Made by a program: the position numbers and the translations under genes. Positions 46,855 to 55,844 of a DNA stretch of 64,000 nucleotides are shown here, in pieces; position 1 is the stretch's first letter; every line of letters starts with the position of its first letter. A model generated the notes under the pieces. It ran no database searches, was not told the origin of the DNA, and was given only the letters and a program-made list of their open reading frames with translations. This DNA is from Micromonospora musae (GTDB lineage: Bacteria > Actinomycetota > Actinomycetes > Mycobacteriales > Micromonosporaceae), in assembly GCF_003626635.1 (NCBI RefSeq), contig NZ_RAZT01000005.1, forward strand, positions 1-64,000, written 5' to 3'.

Positions 46855-47268
46855 TCAGGCGACCTTGCGTTGGGTGGGCACGGCGCCGCCGGGCGCGGGG
46901 GCGATGCTCTCGGCCGACTTGTGCGGGCGGCCCAGGCGGGCTTCCAGCCGGGCGACATCGACCCGGGTGTGCCGGCGGTCGGCCAGGTCCTCCCAGCCGG
47001 TGGCGAGCAGCCGCAGCCGCTCGGATTCGCTGAAACCGCCCCAGACGCCGTACGGCTCGCGCACCGCCAGCGCGTGCGCGGCGCACTCCGCCCGTACCGG
47101 GCAGGCGCGGCAGACCGCCTTCGCCCCGGATTCCCGGCGCAGTCGGGACGAGCCCCGTTCGCCGTCCGGGTGGAAGAACTGGGCACTGTCGCGTCCCCGG
47201 CAGGAGCCGAGCCGCTGCCAGTCCCAGAGATCGACGATGGGTCCGGGCAGTCTACGTACGTTCGACAT
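46855..47268 (-). CDS. whiD: WhiB-family iron-sulfur regulator WhiD/WhiB3
   Basis: A 137-residue Wbl protein. The opening VRRLPGPIVDLWDWQRLGSC is the WhiD/WhiB3 signature; Cys residues 23, 53, 56 and 62 form the [4Fe-4S] set (C-x29-C-x2-C-x5-C), and YGVWGGFSESERLR is the turn. Wbl proteins bind the housekeeping sigma factor and sense redox/NO; WhiD controls late sporulation in Streptomyces. ATG 47268 is preceded by GAGGAGGGG; the longer frame is not used. Divergent from bldM. Confidence 0.92.
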   Translation of the reverse strand: MSNVRRLPGPIVDLWDWQRLGSCRGRDSAQFFHPDGERGSSRLRRESGAKAVCRACPVRAECAAHALAVREPYGVWGGFSESERLRLLATGWEDLADRRHTRVDVARLEARLGRPHKSAESIAPAPGGAVPTQRKVA

Positions 47269-47385
47269 CAGCACCCCTCCTCCCTCGCGGCACCGCGAGA
47301 ATCTTCGTGGCCGGCCTCCGGGCGGCGGTCCGCACAGGCGCACCGATCCCGGCCTGGCACTCCCGTACCCGAACGCCTCAGAACT

Positions 47386-47395
47386 CACACGTGTG
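47386..47395. promoter_or_regulatory. Palindrome in the whiD-bldM divergent spacer
   Basis: CACACGTGTG is a perfect 10-bp palindrome, flanked as TCACACGTGTGTGA. It is about 120 bases from each gene start. Candidate regulator site; the binding protein is unknown. Confidence 0.35.
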
Positions 47396-47522
47396 TGATC
47401 CAAAACCTTTAACGGTTTGCCGCATATGCCCCTTCTGTCGGAAAAGTTCGAAGGATTGCCGGGAACCCCCTCCCGGACCGACCCGCTCATGGTCTGCTCG
47501 TTGGCGGAGAGGAGACCCCACA

Positions 47523-48350
47523 GTGCGTACGGTTCTTGTCTGCGTCCGGACACCACTTGCGGCGCAACACCTGACCTCCGCGGCAGCCCGCCTCGGACTG
47601 TCCGCGGTCGTTCGTACCGCCGTCTCCGATCCCGAGGTGATGCTGCGGCTCGCCGAACGGCAACCCGACGTGGTGCTCGCCGACACGGCGCTCACCCGCC
47701 CCGACAGCGCCGGCTTCGTCCGCCGGGTGCTGGCCCGCGCGCCGCAGGCCGCCGTGCTGCTCTTCGGCGCCGAGGAGTCCGAGGCCGCCGCCGCGACCAT
47801 CAGCGCCGGAGCCCGGGGCCTCATCCAGGGCGCCGACCACGACCTCACGAGCGCGGTCGCCAAGGCGCTGCTGCTGCTCTCCGCGCCCGGCCGGGCGGCC
47901 CGTCACCGGGTCAACGACCCCGCGCGGGACACCGCGGCGGTCGGCGGGACGAGCCGCTCCGCGCCCGCCGGTCGTCCCGGCGGCGATCCGGCCGCTGGCT
48001 GGTCGGCGGGGCCGGCGGAGGGGCCGAACGGTGGGCCCTCCGTGGTGCCGGTGCAACGCGGCGACGACGGGCCGGAGGGCAACGGCGGTGAGCCCGAGGG
48101 CACGCCCAAGGACGGGCAGCGACCAACGCCGAACGCCCGCGCCGCGCGTGCGTCCGTCGGGCTGACCGAGCGCGAGCTCCAGGTGCTGCTCGGCATGGCG
48201 GAGGGCAAGAGCAACGCCGAGATCGGGCGGGAGCTGTTCGTCTCGGAGGACACCGTCAAGACGCACGCGCGTCGGCTCTTCCGTAAGTTGGGCGCCCGGG
48301 ACCGGGCCCACGCCGTGGCCGCCGGCTTCCGCGCCGGACTGGTGGCCTGA
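47523..48350 (+). CDS. bldM: BldM-like atypical response regulator (FixJ/LuxR type)
   Basis: A 275-residue regulator. The C-terminal LuxR-type helix-turn-helix (about 209-275; LTERELQVLLGMAEGKSNAE, FVSEDTVKTHARRLFRKLGA) is almost that of Streptomyces BldM, and whiD/groEL1/guaB synteny agrees. The receiver (about 1-118) keeps the Asp of VVLAD but lacks the acidic pair (VLVCVRTPLAA), so normal phosphorylation is unlikely. A Gly/Pro-rich linker of about 80 residues (about 125-205) makes it longer than the roughly 200-residue Streptomyces protein. GTG start with GGAGAGGAGA upstream. Confidence 0.85.
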   Translation: MRTVLVCVRTPLAAQHLTSAAARLGLSAVVRTAVSDPEVMLRLAERQPDVVLADTALTRPDSAGFVRRVLARAPQAAVLLFGAEESEAAAATISAGARGLIQGADHDLTSAVAKALLLLSAPGRAARHRVNDPARDTAAVGGTSRSAPAGRPGGDPAAGWSAGPAEGPNGGPSVVPVQRGDDGPEGNGGEPEGTPKDGQRPTPNARAARASVGLTERELQVLLGMAEGKSNAEIGRELFVSEDTVKTHARRLFRKLGARDRAHAVAAGFRAGLVA

Positions 48351-48404
48351 GCCCCGCCGCATTGGCGGCGTGCGCGGCGCTGGGCTGGTGGTTCGAGCAG
48401 CGCC

Positions 48405-48499
48405 GGGCTGGCGGTGCGCGCTGCGCCTGACTGGTGGTCCGTGCCGCGCTGGGGCCGATGCTCTGAACCTTGCGGGGCTGGCGGTGCGCGCTGCGCCTG
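48405..48499 (+). repeat. 25-bp direct repeat, two copies 70 bp apart
   Basis: An identical 25-bp text, starting GGGCTGGCGG and ending CTGCGCCTG, lies at 48405-48429 and 48475-48499. Similarity continues weakly (TGGTG, CTGGGGCC), suggesting a decayed 70-bp tandem duplication. Confidence 0.9.
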
Positions 48500-48704
48500 G
48501 TTGGTGACCCTGGGGCCCAAAGCAAACCCTTGCGGCGACGCTTTAGAGCTGATGTCGCAAAGGAGTCGCCGGCGGACGCGGCTGCTGATCTGCCAAACGG
48601 GGCCCCGCTTCCCGAAAGGCTGCACGGCCCCCGCGCCGCCGCAATCGCGGGGTGGGAACGATCGGTGAGCTTGTTCAACGGGATCGCCGACGGCGCGCCC
48701 GGCC

Positions 48705-48854
48705 GCTGATATCGCCGGTGGTAGCGGGCCGCTGGTGTCGCCGGTGGCGGCCGTGATGCTGTTGTCGCCGGTGGGCGAAGGTGGCCGCTGGGGTCGCCTT
48801 TGGGTTCGTCAAGGGATAGCCGATGGCGGCAGTGGCTGCTGAAATCGCCGGTGG
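48705..48854 (+). repeat. Degenerate 17-bp repeat array
   Basis: Units of the form GCTGNNNTCGCCGGTGG occur at 48705-48721, 48731-48747, 48758-48774, 48787-48803 (last bases differ) and 48838-48854, with a partial copy at 48919. Spacers of 9-34 bases are unrelated, unlike a CRISPR. Confidence 0.85.
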
Positions 48855-48894
48855 CAGTGGCAGTGGCAGTGGCAGTGGCAGTGGCAGTGGCAGT
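48853..48894 (+). repeat. GGCAGT hexanucleotide microsatellite
   Basis: Seven perfect GGCAGT copies in a row, plus partial units at each side. It adjoins the fifth 17-bp unit. Non-coding. Confidence 0.95.
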
Positions 48895-49269
48895 GGCATG
48901 GCGGCGGTGGCGGTGGCGGCTGGTATCGGTGGAAACGGCAGTGGTCGGCCGATGTCGCAGATGATTCAGCTCTAAAGCGTGCCCGAGGGGGATCCGCTGC
49001 CGCGGAGGTGGCGCAACCGGGTTCGCGCTCGTGCGGCGGGCCCGATGCCACGCGAAGCACAGGCCGCGCGGGGGCGGTTCATCTACCGGGCCGGCGGTCT
49101 ACTACCTCGGCCGTCGGGATGTTCCACGCCGGCGGCCCGGCCACGATTGCGGCCCGAGGCCACCGCTTACATCTCGAACCGCCCAAACTACCCCAGACAG
49201 GCCGACCAGGCCCGGCCTGCCCCGCACCCGAATCGGACGTCGCGACACGTTGACCCCAGCCGCGCTCGT

Positions 49270-49344
49270 GATCGACTCGGGTTCCTTGAAGTCGGGCCAT
49301 TACACGGCCGGGACACCCCGACATCAAGGAAACCGCGTCGGACC
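49270..49344. repeat. Dispersed palindromic element, copy B
   Basis: Left arm 49270-49298 (GATCGACTCGGGTTCCTTGA and on) pairs with the right arm ending near 49344 with about three mismatches over 23 bases. Arms and loop resemble copy A at 18091-18164 (TTCCTTGA, GTCGGG, GGACACC, TCAAGGAA). Confidence 0.85.
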
Positions 49345-49408
49345 CCAGCACGACCAGCACCGGCGTCGGCGCTTCGGCGGGGGCCGGGCTCCTGACGCCG
49401 GTCGGCCT

Positions 49409-49846
49409 TCAGCGGAGGTCGGGCTCCTCGCGTCCGTTCCCCTCGCGCCCGGGCTCCTCGTCGTTGCCGCCGGTCAGCGTGTCGTGCACGCCGTCGGCGT
49501 AGCCCCGGGCGTACTCCCAGGTCACGTAGTGGTCCGGGTCGGGGTCGTAGGCCGGCTCGTGCACGCGGGGACGGCCCGAGCTGAGCAGGTGGCGCAGGTT
49601 ACCCCGGAGCAGGTCCCAGTCGAAGTAGTGCGGCTCGCGGCAGTCCTCGCACTCGATCACCAGGCCGCGCACGCCCACCGGGGCCAGCAGAGCCTGGTAG
49701 ATCTCGAGGTCGGCGAGATCCTCCAGCACGTCCTGCCGCTCGACGTCGGTCAGTGCGTCCAGCGGTGCGTCGTCGCCCGGGTCGTGCAGGCCGGCTGCCG
49801 GATCGGCCGGGTCGCCGTTGAACGGGTCGATGGGCTCGTCGTGCAC
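49409..49846 (-). CDS. DUF5319 protein
   Basis: A 145-residue acidic protein of actinobacteria-only family DUF5319 (Rv3412-like, which also sits beside guaB). Features: VHDEPIDPFNGDPADP at the start, VLEDLADLEIYQALLAPVGV, a CEDCREPHYFDWDLLR segment with a Cys pair, and an acidic tail. Function unknown. The start is uncertain: GTG 49846 follows AGGAG with no spacing, so an upstream start is possible. Divergent from guaB. Confidence 0.75.
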   Translation of the reverse strand: MHDEPIDPFNGDPADPAAGLHDPGDDAPLDALTDVERQDVLEDLADLEIYQALLAPVGVRGLVIECEDCREPHYFDWDLLRGNLRHLLSSGRPRVHEPAYDPDPDHYVTWEYARGYADGVHDTLTGGNDEEPGREGNGREEPDLR

Positions 49847-49999
49847 CTCCTCACCGTAGACCCAACGCCGCGACGACGCCCGCCCCCGCACCTGCGCGCA
49901 CCGGCCCGGCGCGACGAGGGCCAGCTCAGCCGGATGGGTACGATGGAGCGACGCGCCGCGTGCGGCGCTCCTCCGGTGCTCGCCGCGCCACCTCGCTGA

Positions 50000-51592
<1,593 letters not shown>

Positions 51593-51626
51593 CCCCCACC
51601 ACCCCCGACAACAACTGGAGTGAGCC

Positions 51627-52745
51627 ATGCGTGACGTGGTCGAGATCGGGTTGGGCAAGACCGCGCAACGCGGCTACCACCTGGACGACATCGCCATCGT
51701 CCCGAGCCGTCGGACCAGGGACGTCGACGACGTCTCCACCGCCTGGCAGCTCGACGCGTACCAGTTCGGCATCCCGTGCGTCGGGCACCCCTCCGACGCC
51801 ACGATGAGCCCCACCTCCGCCGTCCGCCTCGGCGAACTCGGCGGGCTCGGCGTGCTCAACGTCGAGGGGCTCTGGACCCGCTACGAGAACCCGACGAAGG
51901 TGCTCGAGGAGCTGGCCGGGCTGGACGAGGACGCGCGGGCGACCAAGCGTCTCCAGGAGGTGTACGCCGAGCCGATCCGGCCGGACCTGATCGCCGAGCG
52001 CGTACGGGAGCTGCGCGCCGGGGGCGGCACGGTGGCGGTGCGGGTCTCCCCGCAGCACACCTTGGCGCTCGCCCCGGTGATCCTGGACGCCGGGGTGGAC
52101 ATCCTGGTCATCCAGGGCACGATCGTCTCCGCCGAGCACGTCTCGACCACCGACGAGCCGCTGAACCTGAAGGAGTTCATCGCGGACCTCGACCTGCCGG
52201 TGATCGTGGGCGGCTGCACCGACTACAAGACGGCGCTGCACCTGATGCGTACCGGCGCGGCCGGCGTCATCGTCGGCATCGGCGGGGACGACTGGTCGAC
52301 CACCGAGTCGGTGCTCGGCATCCGGGTGCCGATGGCCACCGCGATCGCCGACGCGGCGGCGGCCCGCCGGGACTACCTGGACGAGACCGGTGGCCGTTAC
52401 GTGCACCTGATCGCCGACGGGGACATCCAGACCCCCGGCGACATCGCCAAGGCGCTCGGCTGCGGCGCGGACGCGGTGATGCTCGGCGAGCCGCTCTCCC
52501 GCAGCGAGGAGGCGCCGGCCGGTGGCGCCTGGTGGCACTCGGCCGCCAGCCACCCGTCGCTGCCGCGCGGGGCGTTCGAGGCGGCCAGCGCGCCGATCGG
52601 CTCGCTGGAGCAGGTCCTCTTCGGCCCGGCCGACGAGCCGGACGGCCAGCTCAACCTCTTCGGCGGGCTGCGCCGGGCGATGGCCAAGTGCGGCTACCGC
52701 GATCTCAAGGAGTTCCAGAAGGTCGGCCTGGTTCTCGACCGCTGA
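51627..52745 (+). CDS. guaB3: GuaB3-type IMP dehydrogenase-related protein
   Basis: A 372-residue TIM-barrel relative of GuaB. No CBS domains. At the active-site loop GuaB has GAICTTRI, whereas this protein has GIGGDDWSTTESVLGI: the catalytic Cys is absent. Otherwise IMPDH-like (VGHPSDATMSPTSAVRLGELG, IADGDIQTPGDIAKALGCGADAVMLG). A GMP reductase role has been proposed for a cyanobacterial GuaB3; loss of the Cys makes a normal dehydrogenase or reductase mechanism doubtful here. Co-transcribed with guaB. Confidence 0.92.
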   Translation: MRDVVEIGLGKTAQRGYHLDDIAIVPSRRTRDVDDVSTAWQLDAYQFGIPCVGHPSDATMSPTSAVRLGELGGLGVLNVEGLWTRYENPTKVLEELAGLDEDARATKRLQEVYAEPIRPDLIAERVRELRAGGGTVAVRVSPQHTLALAPVILDAGVDILVIQGTIVSAEHVSTTDEPLNLKEFIADLDLPVIVGGCTDYKTALHLMRTGAAGVIVGIGGDDWSTTESVLGIRVPMATAIADAAAARRDYLDETGGRYVHLIADGDIQTPGDIAKALGCGADAVMLGEPLSRSEEAPAGGAWWHSAASHPSLPRGAFEAASAPIGSLEQVLFGPADEPDGQLNLFGGLRRAMAKCGYRDLKEFQKVGLVLDR

Positions 52746-52782
52746 CCTGCGCGAATGCTTCGTGTCGCACCGGCCGCGCCGT

Positions 52783-52788
52783 TAGGCT
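52783..52788 (+). promoter_or_regulatory. TAGGCT -10 box of the first M1 peptidase gene
   Basis: TAGGCT ends 6 bases before GTG 52795 with no Shine-Dalgarno sequence; leaderless arrangement. Confidence 0.5.
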
Positions 52789-52794
52789 CGGCCG

Positions 52795-54198
52795 GTGCGA
52801 CGTAGCTGGCCCCGGATCCTGCTCGCCGCCGCGCTGGCGGTGGCGCTCGCGGCGGGCGGCTGCACCCGGTCCGATGAGGACGGCGGGTTCCGGCCGGGCA
52901 GCGCGGACCTCGGCGACCCGTACGTTCCCGGGCACGGCAACGGCGGGTACGACGTGGCGCACTACGCCCTCGACGTGCGGTACGAGCCGGCGACCGACCG
53001 GCTCACCGGGCGGGCGGTGCTGACCGCGACCGCCACCCAGGGGCTGTCCCGGTTCAACCTGGACCTCACCGGCCTGGAGGTCGACCAGGTGATCGTCGAC
53101 GGCGCCACGGCGAAGCACCGACGGAGCGGGAACGAGCTGGTGGTGGAGCCCGCCCGGCGGGTTCCGCGCGACACCCGGTTCACCGTCGAGGTGGCGTACG
53201 CCGGGGTGCCCAGCACGGTCACCGACACCGCGCTCGGCTCCGGTGGTTTCCTGCACACCGGCGACGGCGCGATAGCGCTCGGCCAGCCCGACTCGGCGGC
53301 GACCTGGTTCCCGGTCAACGACCACCCCTCGGACAAGGCCACCTACGACATCGCGGTGACCGTTCCGGAGGGGCTCGCCGCGCTGAGCAACGGGGTGCCC
53401 GGCCCGAAGCGCAGCGACGACGGCTGGACCACGTGGCGGTGGAGCGAACGGTCGCCGATGGCGAGTTACCTGACCACGTTGGTGGTCGGCGACTACCGGG
53501 TGACCACCGGCACCCACGGCGGCCGGCCGATCGTCACTGCCGTTCCGTCGGGCGAGCCGACGAACGGTCCGGCCGCCGCCTCGCTGGCCCGCACCGGCGA
53601 GATCGCCGACTTCCTGGCCGGCTACTTCGGTCCGTACCCGTTCGAGTCGTACGGCGGGGTGGCGATCGCCGACGAGCGGATCGGGTACGCGCTGGAGACC
53701 CAGTCCCGGCCGGTGTACGGCCCGGGCTTCTTCGCCGACGGCCGCCCGAACCCGACGGTGGTGGCGCACGAGCTGGCCCACCAGTGGTTCGGCAACAGTG
53801 TCTCGTTGAGCCGGTGGAGCGACATCTGGCTGAACGAGGGCTTCGCCACGTACGCCGAGTGGCTCTGGCAGGAGCACGACGGCGGCCGGAGCGTGCAACG
53901 TTCGTTCGAGGCCCAGTACGCCGCCACCGACTGGTCGCAGCCCTCGGTGAACCCGGGCCGGGAGGCGATGTTCGGCACCGCCGTCTACAAGCGCGGTGCG
54001 CTGGCCGTGCACGCGCTGCGTCGCACCGTCGGCGACGACGCGTTCTTCCGCGTCCTGCGAGAGTGGACGACCGAGCGACGTGACCGCAACGGCACGACAG
54101 CCGACCTGGTCGCCCTCGCCGAGCGGGTCTCCGGCCGGCAGCTGCGGTCGCTGATGGACGCCTGGCTGGTCGGCGGTAACGCGCCGGCCCTGCCGTAG
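52795..54198 (+). CDS. M1-family metallopeptidase lipoprotein (first of tandem pair)
   Basis: A 467-residue M1 peptidase. Signal LLAAALAVALAAGGC with a lipobox Cys, then NGGYDVAHYALDVRYE, the M1 N-terminal beta domain. The zinc site is VVAHELAHQWFGN and the third ligand is in WLNEGFATYAEWLW. The catalytic Tyr likely lies in GTAVYKRGALAVHAL. Shorter than PepN because the C-terminal helical domain is reduced. Outer-surface aminopeptidase, substrate unknown. Paralogous to the next gene. Confidence 0.93.
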   Translation: MRRSWPRILLAAALAVALAAGGCTRSDEDGGFRPGSADLGDPYVPGHGNGGYDVAHYALDVRYEPATDRLTGRAVLTATATQGLSRFNLDLTGLEVDQVIVDGATAKHRRSGNELVVEPARRVPRDTRFTVEVAYAGVPSTVTDTALGSGGFLHTGDGAIALGQPDSAATWFPVNDHPSDKATYDIAVTVPEGLAALSNGVPGPKRSDDGWTTWRWSERSPMASYLTTLVVGDYRVTTGTHGGRPIVTAVPSGEPTNGPAAASLARTGEIADFLAGYFGPYPFESYGGVAIADERIGYALETQSRPVYGPGFFADGRPNPTVVAHELAHQWFGNSVSLSRWSDIWLNEGFATYAEWLWQEHDGGRSVQRSFEAQYAATDWSQPSVNPGREAMFGTAVYKRGALAVHALRRTVGDDAFFRVLREWTTERRDRNGTTADLVALAERVSGRQLRSLMDAWLVGGNAPALP

Positions 54199-54360
54199 CC
54201 CCGGCCGCCGGCCCGCGCCCGGCCGAGTGGCGACGACGGGATCGATCCTCGGTAGGCTGCCGCGAACGGACCGGGCGAGAGCGCGGACGGTACGGGTCTT
54301 GCGGCGGCGGCTCGCCGGCGGATGGGCGGGATGCCCGCCGGCAATCGGGAGGACGAGGCG

Positions 54361-55815
54361 ATGAGGCAGCCACGGCGGTCTCTGCGGGCGAAGGTCGGTC
54401 TGCTGCTGGTCGGGGCGTTGCTGACCGGGTGCGGTTCGACGCCGGACGCGGCCGAGCCGGCCGGCACCCCGTCCCAGGCGGCGCAGCGGCAGTTCAAGCC
54501 GGGTGCCGCGGGCGCGGGCGACCCCTACTTCCCCGGCTACGGCAACGGGGGCTACGACGTCAGCCGGTACACGGTCAAGGTCCGGTACGACCCGGCGAAG
54601 GACAAGCTCACCGGCACCACCACGGTGCACGCCTCGGCGACCAGCGACCTCTCCGCGTTCAACCTCGACCTGGCCGGGCTGACCGTGCGTTCGGTGACCG
54701 TGGACGACGAGCCGGCCAGGTACACCCGCAAGGGCGACGAGCTGACGGTGACCCCGGCCAAGGGGCTGATCACAGGGAACGGCTTCGTCGCGGAGATCCG
54801 GTACGACGGAAAGCCGGAGCCGCTGGAGAACGAGCTGCTGGGCGGTGGCGGCTTCATCCACACGACGGACGGCGCGATCGCGCTCGGCCAGCCGGAGTCG
54901 GCGAGCAGTTGGTTCCCGGTCAACGACCACCCGTCCGACAAGGCCACCTACGACTTCGAGATCACCGTGCCGGACGGGCTGACGGCGGTCAGCAACGGAG
55001 TGCCGGGCGGGAAGGCCAGTCGCGCCGGTTGGACCACCTGGAAGTGGGCCGAGCGTGCGCCGATGGCCAGTTACCTGAGCTTCGTGGTGATCGGCGACCT
55101 CCGGGTGACCACCGGGAAGCACAAGGGGCGGCCGATCTACAGCGCGGTCCAGACCGACGTGCCGGAGGGTGCCGCGGACGACTCGATCGCCGAGACCGTG
55201 AGGGTGGCCGACTACCTGGAGACGGTTTTCGGCCCGTACCCCTTCGAGGCGTACGGCGGGGTGGTGATCTCCGACCCGCGGATCCGGTACGCGTTGGAGA
55301 CCCAGTCCCGGCCGGTCTACGCGGTCGACTTCTTCCGGCAGGGGGTGAACACCGAGGTCGTCGCGCACGAGTTGGCCCACCAGTGGTACGGCGACAGCGT
55401 GTCGCTGACCCGTTGGCAGGACATTTGGCTCAACGAGGGGCTCGCCACGTACGCCGAGTGGCTCTGGACCGAGCACCGCGGCGGCCGGAAGGCCGAGGAG
55501 TCGTTCGCCTCCCGCTTCCACGGTTCGTCGGACCAGGTCTGGCGTACGCCTCCGGGCAAGCCGGGGGTGGAGAACCTGTTCGGCAACTCGGTCTACCAGC
55601 GGGGCGGGATGACCGTGCACGCGCTGCGGGTGGCCGTCGGCGACGACGCGTTCTTCAAGCTGTTGAAGACCTGGTCGGCGGAGCAGCGCAACGGCAACGG
55701 CGGCACCGACGAGTTCGTGGCGCTGGCCGAACGGGTCTCCGGCAAGCAGTTGGACAAGCTCTTCGACGCCTGGCTCTACGGCACCGAACGCCCCGCCGAA
55801 CCCAAACCCCTCTGA
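54361..55815 (+). CDS. M1-family metallopeptidase lipoprotein (second of tandem pair)
   Basis: A 484-residue M1 peptidase, closely similar to the preceding protein (shared NDHPSDKATYD, ALETQSRPVY, WLNEG). Signal peptide LLLVGALLTGC with a lipobox Cys (residue about 22). Zinc site VVAHELAHQWYGD and WLNEGLATYAEWLW. ATG 54361 has GGAGG 8 bases upstream. A TAGGCT box at 54253-54258 gives a leader of about 100 bases, in contrast to its leaderless neighbour. Convergent with the LCP gene, hairpin between. Confidence 0.93.
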   Translation: MRQPRRSLRAKVGLLLVGALLTGCGSTPDAAEPAGTPSQAAQRQFKPGAAGAGDPYFPGYGNGGYDVSRYTVKVRYDPAKDKLTGTTTVHASATSDLSAFNLDLAGLTVRSVTVDDEPARYTRKGDELTVTPAKGLITGNGFVAEIRYDGKPEPLENELLGGGGFIHTTDGAIALGQPESASSWFPVNDHPSDKATYDFEITVPDGLTAVSNGVPGGKASRAGWTTWKWAERAPMASYLSFVVIGDLRVTTGKHKGRPIYSAVQTDVPEGAADDSIAETVRVADYLETVFGPYPFEAYGGVVISDPRIRYALETQSRPVYAVDFFRQGVNTEVVAHELAHQWYGDSVSLTRWQDIWLNEGLATYAEWLWTEHRGGRKAEESFASRFHGSSDQVWRTPPGKPGVENLFGNSVYQRGGMTVHALRVAVGDDAFFKLLKTWSAEQRNGNGGTDEFVALAERVSGKQLDKLFDAWLYGTERPAEPKPL

Positions 55816-55839
55816 CGGCGGCGATCCCCTGCGCCGCCG
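55816..55839. terminator. Terminator between the M1 gene and the LCP gene
   Basis: CGGCGGCG and CGCCGCCG form a perfect 8-bp stem around an 8-base loop immediately after the M1 stop, and before the LCP stop on the other strand. Confidence 0.6.
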
Positions 55840-55844
55840 GACGG

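Larger units (their letters stand above)
48538..48980. repeat. Perfect 15-bp inverted repeat bounding a 443-bp segment
   Basis: ACGCTTTAGAGCTGA (48538-48552) and TCAGCTCTAAAGCGT (48966-48980) are exact reverse complements. GATGTCGCA also occurs just inside both ends as a direct repeat (48551-48559, 48951-48959). No transposase and no clear target-site duplication; MITE-like or decayed element. Confidence 0.8.
48351..49408. other. 1058 bases without a gene, repeat-rich
   Basis: No credible gene between bldM and the DUF5319 gene. It holds, from left, a small hairpin (CGCCGC-ATTG-GCGGCG, 48355-48370), a 25-bp direct repeat, a 15-bp perfect inverted repeat bounding 443 bases, a 17-bp degenerate repeat array, a hexanucleotide microsatellite, and palindromic element copy B. 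Codon-like 3-base periodicity is not evident. Confidence 0.8.

Noticed and set aside
46855..47556. N-terminally extended 233-residue WhiB
   Set aside because: The extension would overlap bldM's start and promoter region; the WhiD signature starts at 47268 behind a strong ribosome-binding site.
48705..48854. Possible CRISPR array
   Set aside because: Units are 17 bp and degenerate, spacers 9-34 bases and irregular, no cas genes; scored as a degenerate repeat.
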